A stretch of DNA of 64,000 bases from Smittia aterrima (taxonomy: Eukaryota > Arthropoda > Insecta > Diptera > Chironomidae), in contig CP093830.1 of assembly GCA_033063855.1 (NCBI GenBank), positions 9,734,854 to 9,798,853 on the forward strand. Direction: 5' to 3'. Shown here piece after piece: positions 35,201-45,383 of the stretch. Below the pieces are notes generated by a model. It made no database searches. It was not told the origin of the DNA and saw nothing but the letters and a program-made list of their open reading frames with translations. Positions within the stretch are counted from its first letter, which is position 1; the number at the start of each line of letters is the position of its first letter. A program made the translations under genes and the position numbers.

Positions 35201-38200
35201 TTGAAAAGAGTTTTGTATTGTTGATGGTCTGCTTCCTCTTCGATTCCAGAACTTTGTACTTGTTGACTAGATAGAATGCTCGTGATGTCATTTGTGTTGA
35301 AAATTCTGAAGCTTAGGCTGGTTACAAAACAAATTTGCGGTTCACAAAGGAACGCTCACGTGCGCTGACAAATATTTTTTAACAACTAAGTCAAGTGCAG
35401 CCGTTTGACTAATAAAACTCAACGCAAAACGTTTATGTGATATCATCGCGGCTTCCCTGCGACTTTTCAACGTCAACAACTTAATTAAAGCATTAAATTA
35501 GTCAATTTCGATTGATTTAATGACCAAGGGTTTGGCGAGTAGTAGCGCAAATAAAATAAAAACCGCAAAGCAGACGCAACAGGTTTTCTTCCATTTAAAG
35601 TCAAAAGTTTCCCATTCATTATTCTCGCGGACTCATTCGCGTGCATTTGCATGCTTCAGTTTCTTATTTGTAAACAAATTGACTAATAAATTTTGCTTTA
35701 AAAGCTTCTTAGAAATTTATGGAAGATTTAACCTAAGTTAAAGCTCAAAGTCAGAGCTCAAATTTTGCGTCAGATCGAAGCTTTATTTGCTTTGCTCATT
35801 TTGAAAAAGCGCACAGAAATGTGCGTCGTAAGACGCTTGTGAGAATGTCAACAGAGAGTCTTAAACGCTACGCTCACTTCCATCTATCCCCACCTGAAGT
35901 TATTTAGATGTCGCGACGCACAAACACAGGTGGATCGGAAAGAGATCCGAGGCAAAGTCTTTGCACACCACTAAGACCAAAATAAATATTTTATTGATTT
36001 CTGAGTCGTCGCGAAAAGATGTTTCGAAGTGAGAAACAGATCGTCAAACAACACAAAACTTTTTATAGAACCTCTCAGTCGTCAATTGGAACGCGAAAAG
36101 AAAAGTTCTTAAATGAAAATTTTCTTTGGCATTTGAAAGTAGAAAGAATTGAAAGCATTTTTTAAAAAGTCAAGCAGTTCGCGTGTGGCGCTTATCTCGG
36201 ATGGATCGATGATCCAATCAAAGTGATCAACGCCAACGCAAATATTTTATATTAAACGACAAAGCGAGCGAGCACAGAAAGCTTGCGGCGCAAAAACTGA
36301 TTTAATTGTAACGCAGAGAATTTGGTGCCTAATGAAATGCTAAAAAGTGTGTCGGCGGATTTTTTGGAAATGAATCAACAGAATTTAGTTTGAAAACGTG
36401 GAGACAACACAGAACTTTCTGCGAAATTTTTTGACGTGTTATGTGGCAACAGGTTGTCGCGTTAAGTTTACTTTAGAACAGTCTGAAAAATAATTAAAAA
36501 AAAATGTTAAAGAAGTATGCGATGAAAGTGAGTAACTCGCTAAACACAATCAATTACATGAAACCGACAAAAAATTCGTCGAGACGGTCATCGACCAGTG
36601 GCGAAGACGAAGGCAGTGCGTGCTCGTGTGATTGCAATTATAATACGACGGAAGTCAATCGTGATTTATTTATTGAAAACTATTTAATCGGTCGCGGTAC
36701 GTCGAAGTATCGATCGAACAGTTTAACGTCAACAGACGACGGTCTGAGAGAAGCTTCACAACGAAAAAACAACACAAGACGCAAGTCTCTTCTGACAACA
36801 ATGCATGACGACCGAATAAAGATAAATAGAAATCATCTGTTTGGTGATAAGACAGACAAATCGGATCGTGCTATTGCTAGACACAAAATTGTGATTAATG
36901 TCTGCCAAGACGATGATGAATTTGATGAGTTCTATGAAATGGACGACGAGAAGAGTGTCAGTCGCGACTTCATCGAGGCATCAGCACCGACATTTAAGAA
37001 AATCAACAATAACCTAAAGGAATTCGTGGATGCTGAGTTAGTATTTACATAGAGAAATAGTTAAACGTCATTAAACGAGTTTCCGAGTCAATCAGTCTCG
37101 GCCATGCGACTTATTTACTTGCTCATTATTTTTTTGACTCATGTGATTTACTGCTAATTGCGTTTAGGGATAAACATCGTTCCACTTTAATCAAATATTT
37201 TCACCCAAAAGCAGAGAAAATTTCTCGTGGCTATGTGAACAGTGAGACAAAGCCAAATATGGGAATATTTCGATATATCTTAGAGCATTTCGTGGTAACT
37301 TTATTTATTAGCAACTCGAAGCTTGTTTTCCCAAGTCATTCAGCTCTCACAGATAATTTCAGTGAGAAGACTGAAAGACATAAACGAAGTGTTTGAGGGC
37401 AATAAAATCTGATGAGCAAAGAGGCGAAATACCTCGCGAGATTGATACTCGAACCGGTTTACAAATATTTAGATTAAACGAAAAACAAAATTTTTAAATC
37501 CTGAATGCCGGGTCGTAAATTTTGCTTTCGCGAAAACAGCTTAGTGCATGAGCATTGAGCTTCCATCAACGACGTTCCCCTTTTTCTCTCGTTAATGACT
37601 TTTCTATCATCTCGCACGTTGCGGTCGGGTTAGCTTTTTTTCTTCTCGCCAGATCAGATCAGGTGAGCGGAATATCAAGAGGGGATTTCATTTAATTTGT
37701 TTTCTCGCGCTCACTTCGATGTAAACAGTCTGATCGGGAAAGGCGAATACAATTTTTTATTTTCATTTAAAGTTGTGATTTCAACGCGAAAAGAATTTGT
37801 TGAACTTTATTAATATTTTACGGTGTTCACATCAAAACGACGACGCTAATTGAAAGGGAGAACGATAAATTATTGAAAGTCTTGTTTTACTCGACTTCTG
37901 TCAATCAATTAAACTAATTTCTTCTCCCTCCCTTTCTTTCTTTAGGTGGTTTCACGGTAATTTATCAGGACGTGACGCTGAAAAACTAATACTCGAACGC
38001 GGCCGTAATGGATCGTTCCTCGTACGTGAATCTCAATCGAAGCCAGGTGATTACGTGTTGTCTGTCAGGAATGAAGACAAAGTGACGCATGTGATGATCC
38101 GTTGGCAGGTAAGATTGACAATTAAGGAAATTTCATTGAATTAGTTGACTCAATGACACATCGCGCTCTGAATTTCGCAGGAAAACAAATATGACGTTGG

Positions 38201-40356
38201 TGGTGGGGAAAGATTTGCAACGCTAGGCGAGCTCATCGAGCATTACAAGAAAAATCCAATGGTGGAAACATCGGGAACTGTTGTGAACCTCCGCCATCCC
38301 TTCAACGCCACTCGCATTACCGCAGCAAATATTGACGCACGCGTCGAGATCCTTCAACGAGAACACGGCCCAGGAACTTGTTTCGGCTTCGGAAAAGGCG
38401 GCTTTTGGGAGGAGTTTGAATCATTACAGCAACAAGAATGTAGACACTCGTTCTCTCGCAACGAAGGACAGAAGCTGGAGAATCGTTGCAAAAATCGCTA
38501 CAAAAACATTTTACCTTGTAAGTAGCTGCGGTGTTGCTGACGATCATGTTTCTTGTTGTTGCATTTGCTGTTGCGATGCATTTAACACAAAACAGTTAAA
38601 TCGAACTGCAATTGCTTCAATGTCAAGGCAATCGAATTGGTAGCTGTTCGGGCGTTAGATCATTTGCATTATTCGATCCCTTATTTGTCATTTCTCATGA
38701 GTAACGTTTTTCTTTATTTGTCTTCTTCAGTCGATCACACAAGAGTAAAACTGAAAGATATCGACCATTCATCAGTTGGCGCTGAATACATCAACGCGAA
38801 TTACATTCGTCCACTCGAGGGCGACCAGAACGCTGATTTGATGTCGATGTCTTCACTCGAAAATCTCAACACATCGTATGCAACACTCACCAATCATGGC
38901 AAATGCTCGAACTGTCAACTTCTGAACAAAACGTGTGTGCAATGTGCTATCGACGGAAGTGGTAACAAGCATAGGAGAAATGAATCGCTATCCTCGATTC
39001 GAAGTAACTTCAGTGCAATGTCAGCGATGACGACTAAGAAGAACGATGATTTTATCAGCAAAACGTACATCGCAACGCAAGGTTGTCTGCCTAACACAAT
39101 CGTTGATTTCTGGAACATGATTTGGCAAGAGAATAGTCGAGTGATTGTTATGACTACGAAGGAGATCGAAAGAACGAAGAAGAAATGCGAAAAGTACTGG
39201 CCCGATCCGGGCAAACATCAAGAATGGGGACCAGCTAAAGTCACTTGTCTCAGTGAGACTTCCACCAATGATTATACGTTGAGAGAACTTTTGTTCTCAT
39301 GGCGAGGCAGAGAAGAAAGAAAGATTTTTCAATATCATTTCCTTGTTTGGCCTGACCATGGTGTTCCAACTGATCCTGGATGTGTGCTCAATTTCCTTCA
39401 AGACGTAAATGCACGACAGGAACAACTGATGAGCGATGGAATCAATCCCGTAAGTTAAACAAAACATCTCATCACGAGTCTGTTTAATTATTTGTTTTTA
39501 CTTTTATTCAGGGCCCGATTTGCGTTCATTGCTCAGCTGGAATCGGTCGAACTGGTACTTTCATAGTCATCGATATGATTCTTGATCAGATCGATCGAGA
39601 AGGACTCGACTGTGAGATCGATATTCATCGAACAATCCAGATGGTGCGATCACAAAGATCTGGAATGGTTCAGACTGAGGCCCAGTATAAGTTTGTTTAT
39701 TACGCCGTTCAGCATTACATCCAAACGAAGCTTCAGAGGAAGAAAGCGGAGCAGCAAAGCGCTCAGCTTGGACGAGAATACACAAACATTAAGTATGTCG
39801 CATTTAATCGAGAGGTTTATGTTTAAGTTATCTGCCTTGATTCTAATAAAAGCTTCCGATAGAGACTTTTCGCTCGTTTAAAGTTAATTTTTCAACTTTT
39901 TTTCTTACTTGAAAACTTAATTTTCTTACTCACTTGGCCTTGACCTAGAAGTCAATCGAGTAGTGATCAATGTCCCCCTGAGAGCGAAGAGTTTCATCAC
40001 AAACTCATAGACCCAATATGACCTCGAGTTAATGCTTGTCGCGTCATACGGAAGCAAATCAACTTAGTTACGATGATATGTGAATGAAATTTTAATTTGC
40101 TCAATTATTATCGTCGACTGTTCTGAATCGTAAATAGTAAAAATTCTCCTTCCCATTTTTGTTTTCCAGGTACGATGACATTCGCAGTCCCCAACTGCAG
40201 CAATCAATCAGTCAAATGAGTTTATACAACCACAGCAGCGCTATACAGCCATCAGGCATAATTGAGCCATTGCCGTTTCACCACAGACCCGTGCCGATTC
40301 CGCCATCGCGATCGCTCATTTCCGACTACAATTCATCAGGTTTGGTACGCCACTGA
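32250..40356 (+). CDS. csw: Corkscrew: non-receptor tyrosine phosphatase with two SH2 domains (SHP2/PTPN11)
   Basis: Eight coding exons: 32250-32263, 33316-33503, 33652-33787, 37946-38108, 38181-38517, 38731-39449, 39512-39792, 40170-40356; all phases agree, 674 residues. Exon 1 is a 14-nt microexon (ATG AAT TCG AGA AG) giving MNSRR before WFHQAITG. N-SH2 is about 6-103 (GSFLARLSSSNPGAF), C-SH2 about 113-215 (GSFLVRESQSKPGDY), PTP about 245-600 with WPDHG, HCSAGIGRTG (Cys526 nucleophile) and the Q-loop QTEAQYKF. The PTP domain is split by about 70 extra residues carrying CSNCQLLNKTCVQC (338-351), as in Drosophila Csw. The tail is short, without the long Pro-rich extension of the fly protein. 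Csw acts downstream of receptor tyrosine kinases (Torso, Sevenless, EGFR) to promote Ras/MAPK signalling; the N-SH2 normally blocks the catalytic site. Confidence 0.94.
32264..33315. other. csw intron 1
   Basis: This is about 1.05 kb between the 14-nt first exon and the N-SH2 exon. It contains unremarkable short frames. A second ATG with an adjacent donor (near 33107) is out of phase with exon 2 and cannot replace exon 1. Confidence 0.6.
33788..37945. other. csw intron 3 (4.2 kb), separating the two SH2-encoding parts
   Basis: The longest intron of the gene. Most of it is AT-rich DNA with nothing recognisable; the exception is the 182-codon open frame at 36504-37052, listed separately. A promoter for an alternative transcript could lie just upstream of 36504. 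Confidence 0.6.
36504..37052 (+). CDS. Intronic ORF; candidate alternative first exon of csw
   Basis: A single 182-codon frame begins at a true ATG in a favourable A-rich context. The product is hydrophilic: MLKKYAMKVSNS..., an S/T/R-rich segment (SRRSSTSGED), CSCDCNYN, and an acidic block QDDDEFDEFYEMDDE. I recognise no domain. A donor candidate (GA|gttagt, 37037) lies seven codons before the stop. Its phase (2) is exactly that needed to join csw exon 4 at 37946 (G TGG TTT CAC), giving ...VDAE-WFHGNLS. The result would be a Csw form with 177 new residues, no N-SH2, and an intact C-SH2 and PTP. The alternative reading is an independent nested single-exon gene, or a chance frame. Confidence 0.5.
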   Translation: MLKKYAMKVSNSLNTINYMKPTKNSSRRSSTSGEDEGSACSCDCNYNTTEVNRDLFIENYLIGRGTSKYRSNSLTSTDDGLREASQRKNNTRRKSLLTTMHDDRIKINRNHLFGDKTDKSDRAIARHKIVINVCQDDDEFDEFYEMDDEKSVSRDFIEASAPTFKKINNNLKEFVDAELVFT

Positions 40357-41544
40357 AAATGATTCTCCGATTTCTCAAAGGACACATTCTTTGCAGCTTA
40401 TGAAAACTTAGATGATATTCCACCTCGTCCTCGGAAATCTTGACAAATCAACATTTAAGCTCACTCAGCGCTAAGCAGTCTCATATTTTATTAAAAGAAA
40501 AAAAAAAACTCCTTCGTTAATGCATGAAACCAAAAGTTTATTTAAGTTTTAAGTTGATATCTTCTTTCCCCAGTTTTGCACTCAAAGTGTTTTAAGAATT
40601 TTAATTGCGTTTTTAAGTAATTTTTAAGTTATGCTTCGTCTCGTTTGTTTGATCAGCGGCACGGACGGTGATGAATTTATTTTATGTTTTGTCCTCGAAA
40701 TGATTTCCATTGTGAAGTGAGTGATTTCCATTTAGAATTTCTCTCAGAAAAAGTTTTGAAGAAATCAAGTGCCAGAAATGCTAAATCAACGATGTCTAAA
40801 TGAAGTGGAACGTTGCTCACTAAAAAACCAAATTGTATTGAGTTTCCGGCTATCAAAAGTTCGAATGATAATGAATCAATTAGAAATTTAATCAAATGAA
40901 GAAGATAAAGGTTGAAACGCTGATCAGAGCAAGAAACTAAGTTTTAATCGTCGCTATCACTGTAATCTCCCTTCTCTTCATCTTTTAACTCGTGTCAAAT
41001 CGACTCGTAATCATAGAGCAGTTAACTTAGTAGAGAATGAATAAACCCTGAACGATACAAAGCTAACCAGAGCTTGCAAAAGCGATGGAAAGATTTAAGG
41101 AAAATTGTGATTGAGAGAATTTCCATCCGATGTCTATATTTTCTCAGTAGAATTTAATTTTCAAGCCCCCTCAAACACGAGACACAGCTTTGAGTGTTTA
41201 GGAATCCTCATCTTACTGTGAAAATTCTGTAGAAGTTCATTGAAGAAATAAAGAAAGAAATATTGACGCAATGTTAAAATTGAATGAAAATCTTGTCTTT
41301 TGTTTTTCAACTAATCAACGATCGACTCAATCAAAAGGATTTTTCCTCTTTTATTGGCCAGTTACAGCTTTAACTAAATTTACAATTTGTCGGGAAATAA
41401 TCCGTTAAATGTCATTCAAAGTTAAATGTTATGGTTAGTCGGGTCTCTTTTAAATTTAAATCCACTCCAGCTTAAGAGCAATCATCTTCTTCATCACCAG
41501 AGAGAAATTTGTTCGGCATTGAAGGGCAGGAAATTTGTTTTGCT
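40357..41544. other. csw 3' UTR and convergent spacer
   Basis: No gene is seen. An ATTAAA-like signal before an A-run near 40488-40510 may end the csw transcript. The right part should include the 3' UTR of the Costars paralogue on the minus strand. Confidence 0.45.
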
Positions 41545-44353
41545 TTATGTAATTGACAAGTTGTCACTGAAATTGAGAAAATTCGTTATTAAATCGAAGT
41601 CGTAGTAGCTAATGGGAAAACTCACGGCATTGGACTCAAGCTGCGTCTGATTTCATTTTGTTTCGAGCTCATGATCTCTTTAATTTCTTTCAGTGGACGT
41701 AGCAAGTAGATGGGAACATCATCGTGGTATTTCTGGAACAAAACTTCGCCTTCGAACGTCAGTAACTCGTGTTTTCTCGCTCTTAACAGAAGACCAACGA
41801 CTTTGTCATTAATGTGAACGTAAATTTGAAAAAGTTCGCCGAATGAGATTTCTCTAAGATCTGGTTCTCCCTCAACTGGTGCTCCCTCGTCGTGAATGAC
41901 AGTACAAAGGTCGATCATCTCTTGGTAAACTTGAATGTTTGCTTTCATTCCTCGGAATTCTGTTAACGATCCAGGCTTTGGTCTATAATTAAACTAAATT
42001 TACAAATTGCTCAAAACGCGAAAATATTTACAACTCACTTTCCATACTCTTCTGGTTTTAACAGCAGCTTTGGACTTCGGGAACGAGATTGATGTGAGCC
42101 ACTGAAGGGATTATCAAGTTGATTTGATTTGTGTTCATCGACTTTTTGATTGAAGATCGCAACTTTTGATTTCAAAGGAGAATCCTGAAAGAATAGTTCA
42201 ATGAGGTTGAATGAATTTGAGTTCAAGACTTTTGTTTCAAATGCGGAATAAAATTATTTCGCTCAATGAAAAATATTTATATCGCGCGATTCAACTTTGT
42301 GAACACGCGTGGCAAGTGAAAATGAGAAGAAAAGAAAGTTCAACGTAATTAAACTGATCACGGGAGATTGTGTGTGATAAGTTAAAGAGAAAAGTCAAAT
42401 TGAAAATATTTCAAAAAGAAAATGAAGAGACGCGAACTTTCTTGCAGTATCTGACCATAAATCAAAAGAAATAACGAGCGGATTTAATTTGTTGAATGAA
42501 GATTTTTCAAATATTTCAGAGATGAGGAAAATCTTTCAACGCGTTGCCAGATTTCACGTGTCGCTACCGGTCGAGTCTTCCTCAAAACCTTGCCATTGAA
42601 ACAATCGAGCATGTGAGAGCTGAAGAAACTTAGGACGTTGGCTCAACTTTGTCCCAACGGAAACGATTCGCTCTTAATTGAAAGACGATTTTTTTTTTGG
42701 ATCATCGCCAAGCGTTCGCTTACATCGCTTCAGATCATAGTTTAATTTGCCCCGACTGAGAAAGCATTAAAACTCATCCACGACGACACCAGAAAGAAAA
42801 CTGTGACATTGAAATTCCATCTGATGAGAAATGCGACTTTTCACATGAAAAATGTTTTTCCGACATTTTGAGTTTGAGTGAAAACTTTCTTTCAGCGAAA
42901 TTCTTTGGCGATGAGTCAGCTTGAACTTGTAGTGTCACTCGCCAAATTGCTCGACTGGCACATGCCTCTCGTCGTCCGATTGCAAGTCTAGTGAATCATC
43001 GTCGAACAGGAAACAAAGAACTTGAGACTTCCAGATGATCAAATCGATCCACGCGACCCATGCTAACATCGCAAGACATGAAAACAATTTTCTTTCTCAC
43101 AATCTCAAATGGATCGACTCATAACGATTTGTTTAATCGATTTTCCTTCCTCTTCGTATTACGTGTGAAAGCAGAGCCATCAGGTTGGCGGGGGAGCAAA
43201 TGAAATATCATCAGCGTCGAGGGATCAGTTCATGAAATTTTGTTTCCTATGTTTATCGCATTCTCATCTTTTCACGAGCTTTACGTTCAATTTCATGAAT
43301 GAAACATTCCAAGCTCATGACGTAAATAATAATTTTTCCTGCTGATCTCGTAGGCGATCGAAGAAAAACTCTTTCGTCATCGATCGGAGATTTGTTTTAC
43401 GACCATTAATGGACAGATTCTCTTCAGTTGGCAAGTCGCTCTTGTTGTTGGTGACATGCGAGAGATCGGGAGAAGAAAAGTTTCGTTCATTCCTTGACGT
43501 CAACGTGAGATTTGGGAAAACATAAACAAGATGGAATTGAGTGAGACGAAGGAAACTTCATGGTCGAGAATTCGCAAAAAGAAAAGATGAAATTAGTCCA
43601 GAGCGGAAAATATTTTTTAAGTGGCATCGCATTGGCGAGTGATGAGAAGCAATTTGAATTTCCCCAGTCGAATGTTTTCATTTTCCGCAATTTCTGGATG
43701 GTCGTTTGAGAAATGAGGACTGTCAACACTCGGATTAACATTTTGATGGAATGCCGAGACTAATTGAAACATCTTGGCGTCGGGTTCAAGAGCCGAGAGA
43801 GGAGTTCCAATTGAGCTTTGGTTGCATAAGAATTTCTCTGCGCAGTGATCGCAAACTTTCTTCATTTTGTTATGACATTTAAGCTTCTTGGACATGGCGA
43901 CAAAAATGAGAAATTATCAATTTCACTTCAACTGCGGAATTTCATAAACAAAGCGCGAAAATCTTTTTTCTTTCTCCGCCTTCGCATCAGACGAAGGTCG
44001 TCGCCGAGATTCTCGAAATTCTTACTTCTCGAGGAGTCGACTGAAGTCTCGTCAATTTCCACGATCAGCTTCGTTCAAGATTTTGAATTATTTATGTTTA
44101 ATCGCTCGATGAATTGCCTGTTTGATATTCGCTTTGCTGAATATTTTTCTTTCGCTTTATTTTTATCTCAAAAATTTCATTTGGCGTCCAAAAAACTCTT
44201 CATCTTGACGTCTGCGAATTTTCTCGTTTCGCTTCACTTTTCTCCAAGAATTTTAATGTAAAGAAAGACCGCGCGAGCAAACTTATTATCAATTGATCTT
44301 CACTTACCACAACAAAGCGAATGGCGGCCAGTTCATGTCCGACATCTGCCATG
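41545..44353 (-). CDS. Costars-domain protein, left paralogue (ABRA/ABRACL-like)
   Basis: Four exons on the minus strand: 44353-44309, 42184-42039, 41982-41626, 41566-41545; phases agree, 189 residues. The first exon encodes MADVGHELAAIRFVV. The middle has FNQKVDEHKSNQLDNPFSG and PEEYGKPKPGSLTEFRG; the Costars domain (about residues 90-165) includes ISFGELFQIYVHINDKVVGLLLRARK in conserved order, then LTFEGEVLFQ and DDVPIYLLRP. The domain is the actin-binding winged-helix module of ABRA/STARS and ABRACL; in those proteins it links actin dynamics to motility and SRF signalling. The 2.1-kb intron 1 is mostly palindrome arm. It is head-to-head with a paralogue at 45384, about 75 percent identical over the Costars domain by eye. 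Confidence 0.82.
42525..44250 (-). repeat. Left arm of intronic palindrome
   Basis: The reverse complement matches 45490-47212 with pairing sum 89736-89742 along its whole length; I count only scattered substitutions and a few 1-3 nt indels. The arm begins within the left Costars intron at about 42525 (gatttcacgtgtcgctaccg block) and ends about 60 bp from exon 1. Confidence 0.9.
43617..43895 (-). CDS. Small nested ORF in Costars intron, left copy
   Basis: A 92-codon frame in the palindrome arm, read in the same direction as its host gene. It starts MSKKLKCHNKMKKVCDHCAE and ends QCDAT. The cysteines/histidine near the start (C-H...C-x2-C...C) could bind a metal but match no family I know. The right arm has the same frame with a 3-nt in-frame length difference and a stop lost by one substitution. 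It may be a nested gene or a fossil; transcription is unknown. Confidence 0.35.
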   Translation of the reverse strand: MSKKLKCHNKMKKVCDHCAEKFLCNQSSIGTPLSALEPDAKMFQLVSAFHQNVNPSVDSPHFSNDHPEIAENENIRLGKFKLLLITRQCDAT

Positions 44354-45383
44354 GTTATATTTTATTTATTTAAACTCGATTTGAAAACACAATTTGTTTG
44401 AAGAAAACTCAACGAGGATGATCGCACAATTCTTTTTGTTTCAATTTTTTTCGACAATATTTTTCACTGACAATTTAAATTCGCTTGATTTAATTTTTTC
44501 AACGAATGAAGATTTCCTCTTAGACTCACGTCTTAACTTTTAAGCTAAATCTTCATGAATGAAAAGTAGATTTCAACTCAAACTGCTTCGACTCTTAACC
44601 ATGCTCAACATTTTCTCTGTTTGCTCAATGTTTTCCCGATCATCCAACGATCGTGTGATTTTCGTTCGCGAATTCTCTTTCTTTCCGACTCTCCTCTCGC
44701 GATCACAGACGGCGCTTGCTTTTTTTTTTCGCTTGAAGTGGAGTTGTGTTTCCACGAAATTTTTCAATAATTCAAAGAAAGTGCGAAATGTTTTTATTTG
44801 TTAACCATCACTCGAGATTGCGTCATTCGATGAAAAATATTTCGATTTTCGTGACTTTTATTCAATTAGGGACGCTCCCTATCTAAAACTGAATTCTATG
44901 CAAGGTCGTGACTACAGAACTTCATCCAACAATGTCAAATATTTCTGAACAATCGTTCTCAAGTTCATGAAACTCCAAACGATTTTCCGCTTAGTGACGT
45001 AATCTGGAGCAGCTAGTAAACAAACAAGCTTTGTTCGTTTTGATTAATCGGAGATATTTCGATATGAACAAGCAAGCGCCGTCCGTGATCGTGAGAAAGA
45101 GAATCGCAGGTAGAGAGAAATGCCGAACGAAAATCACACGATCGGGGGGAAACAGAGAGAGCGTGGTTAAGTGTCGAAACGATCTGAAATTTTGAATTGA
45201 AAATTGTTTTTCATTCATAGACAAACAATTTCAAAGATTAGACGTGAGTGAAGCACGGAGCGAGGAAAATTTTCGTCGATCTTGAAAGTTTAAATAAAGA
45301 AGGAAACAAAACAATTCGTGGGAGTTTCGCGAAAGTTACTTTAAGATATTTCTTTTTAAAATCGACAAGAAAGAACAAAAATC
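44354..45383. promoter_or_regulatory. Divergent promoter region of the Costars pair
   Basis: This 1.03-kb spacer separates the two start codons. It contains an internal inverted similarity: about 44597-44735 against 45068-45175, sharing gatcgtgtgattttcgttcg and acggcgcttgct (reverse complement on the right). These look like the duplicated proximal promoters. The central 300 bp show no such symmetry. Confidence 0.6.

Noticed and set aside
43845..44261. 137-138 codon frames on the opposite strand of both palindrome arms (43845-44261 + and 45481-45894 -)
   Set aside because: They are F/S/L-rich, start upstream-antisense to the nested MSK ORF, and persist in both arms because the arms are nearly identical. 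No motif or splice support.
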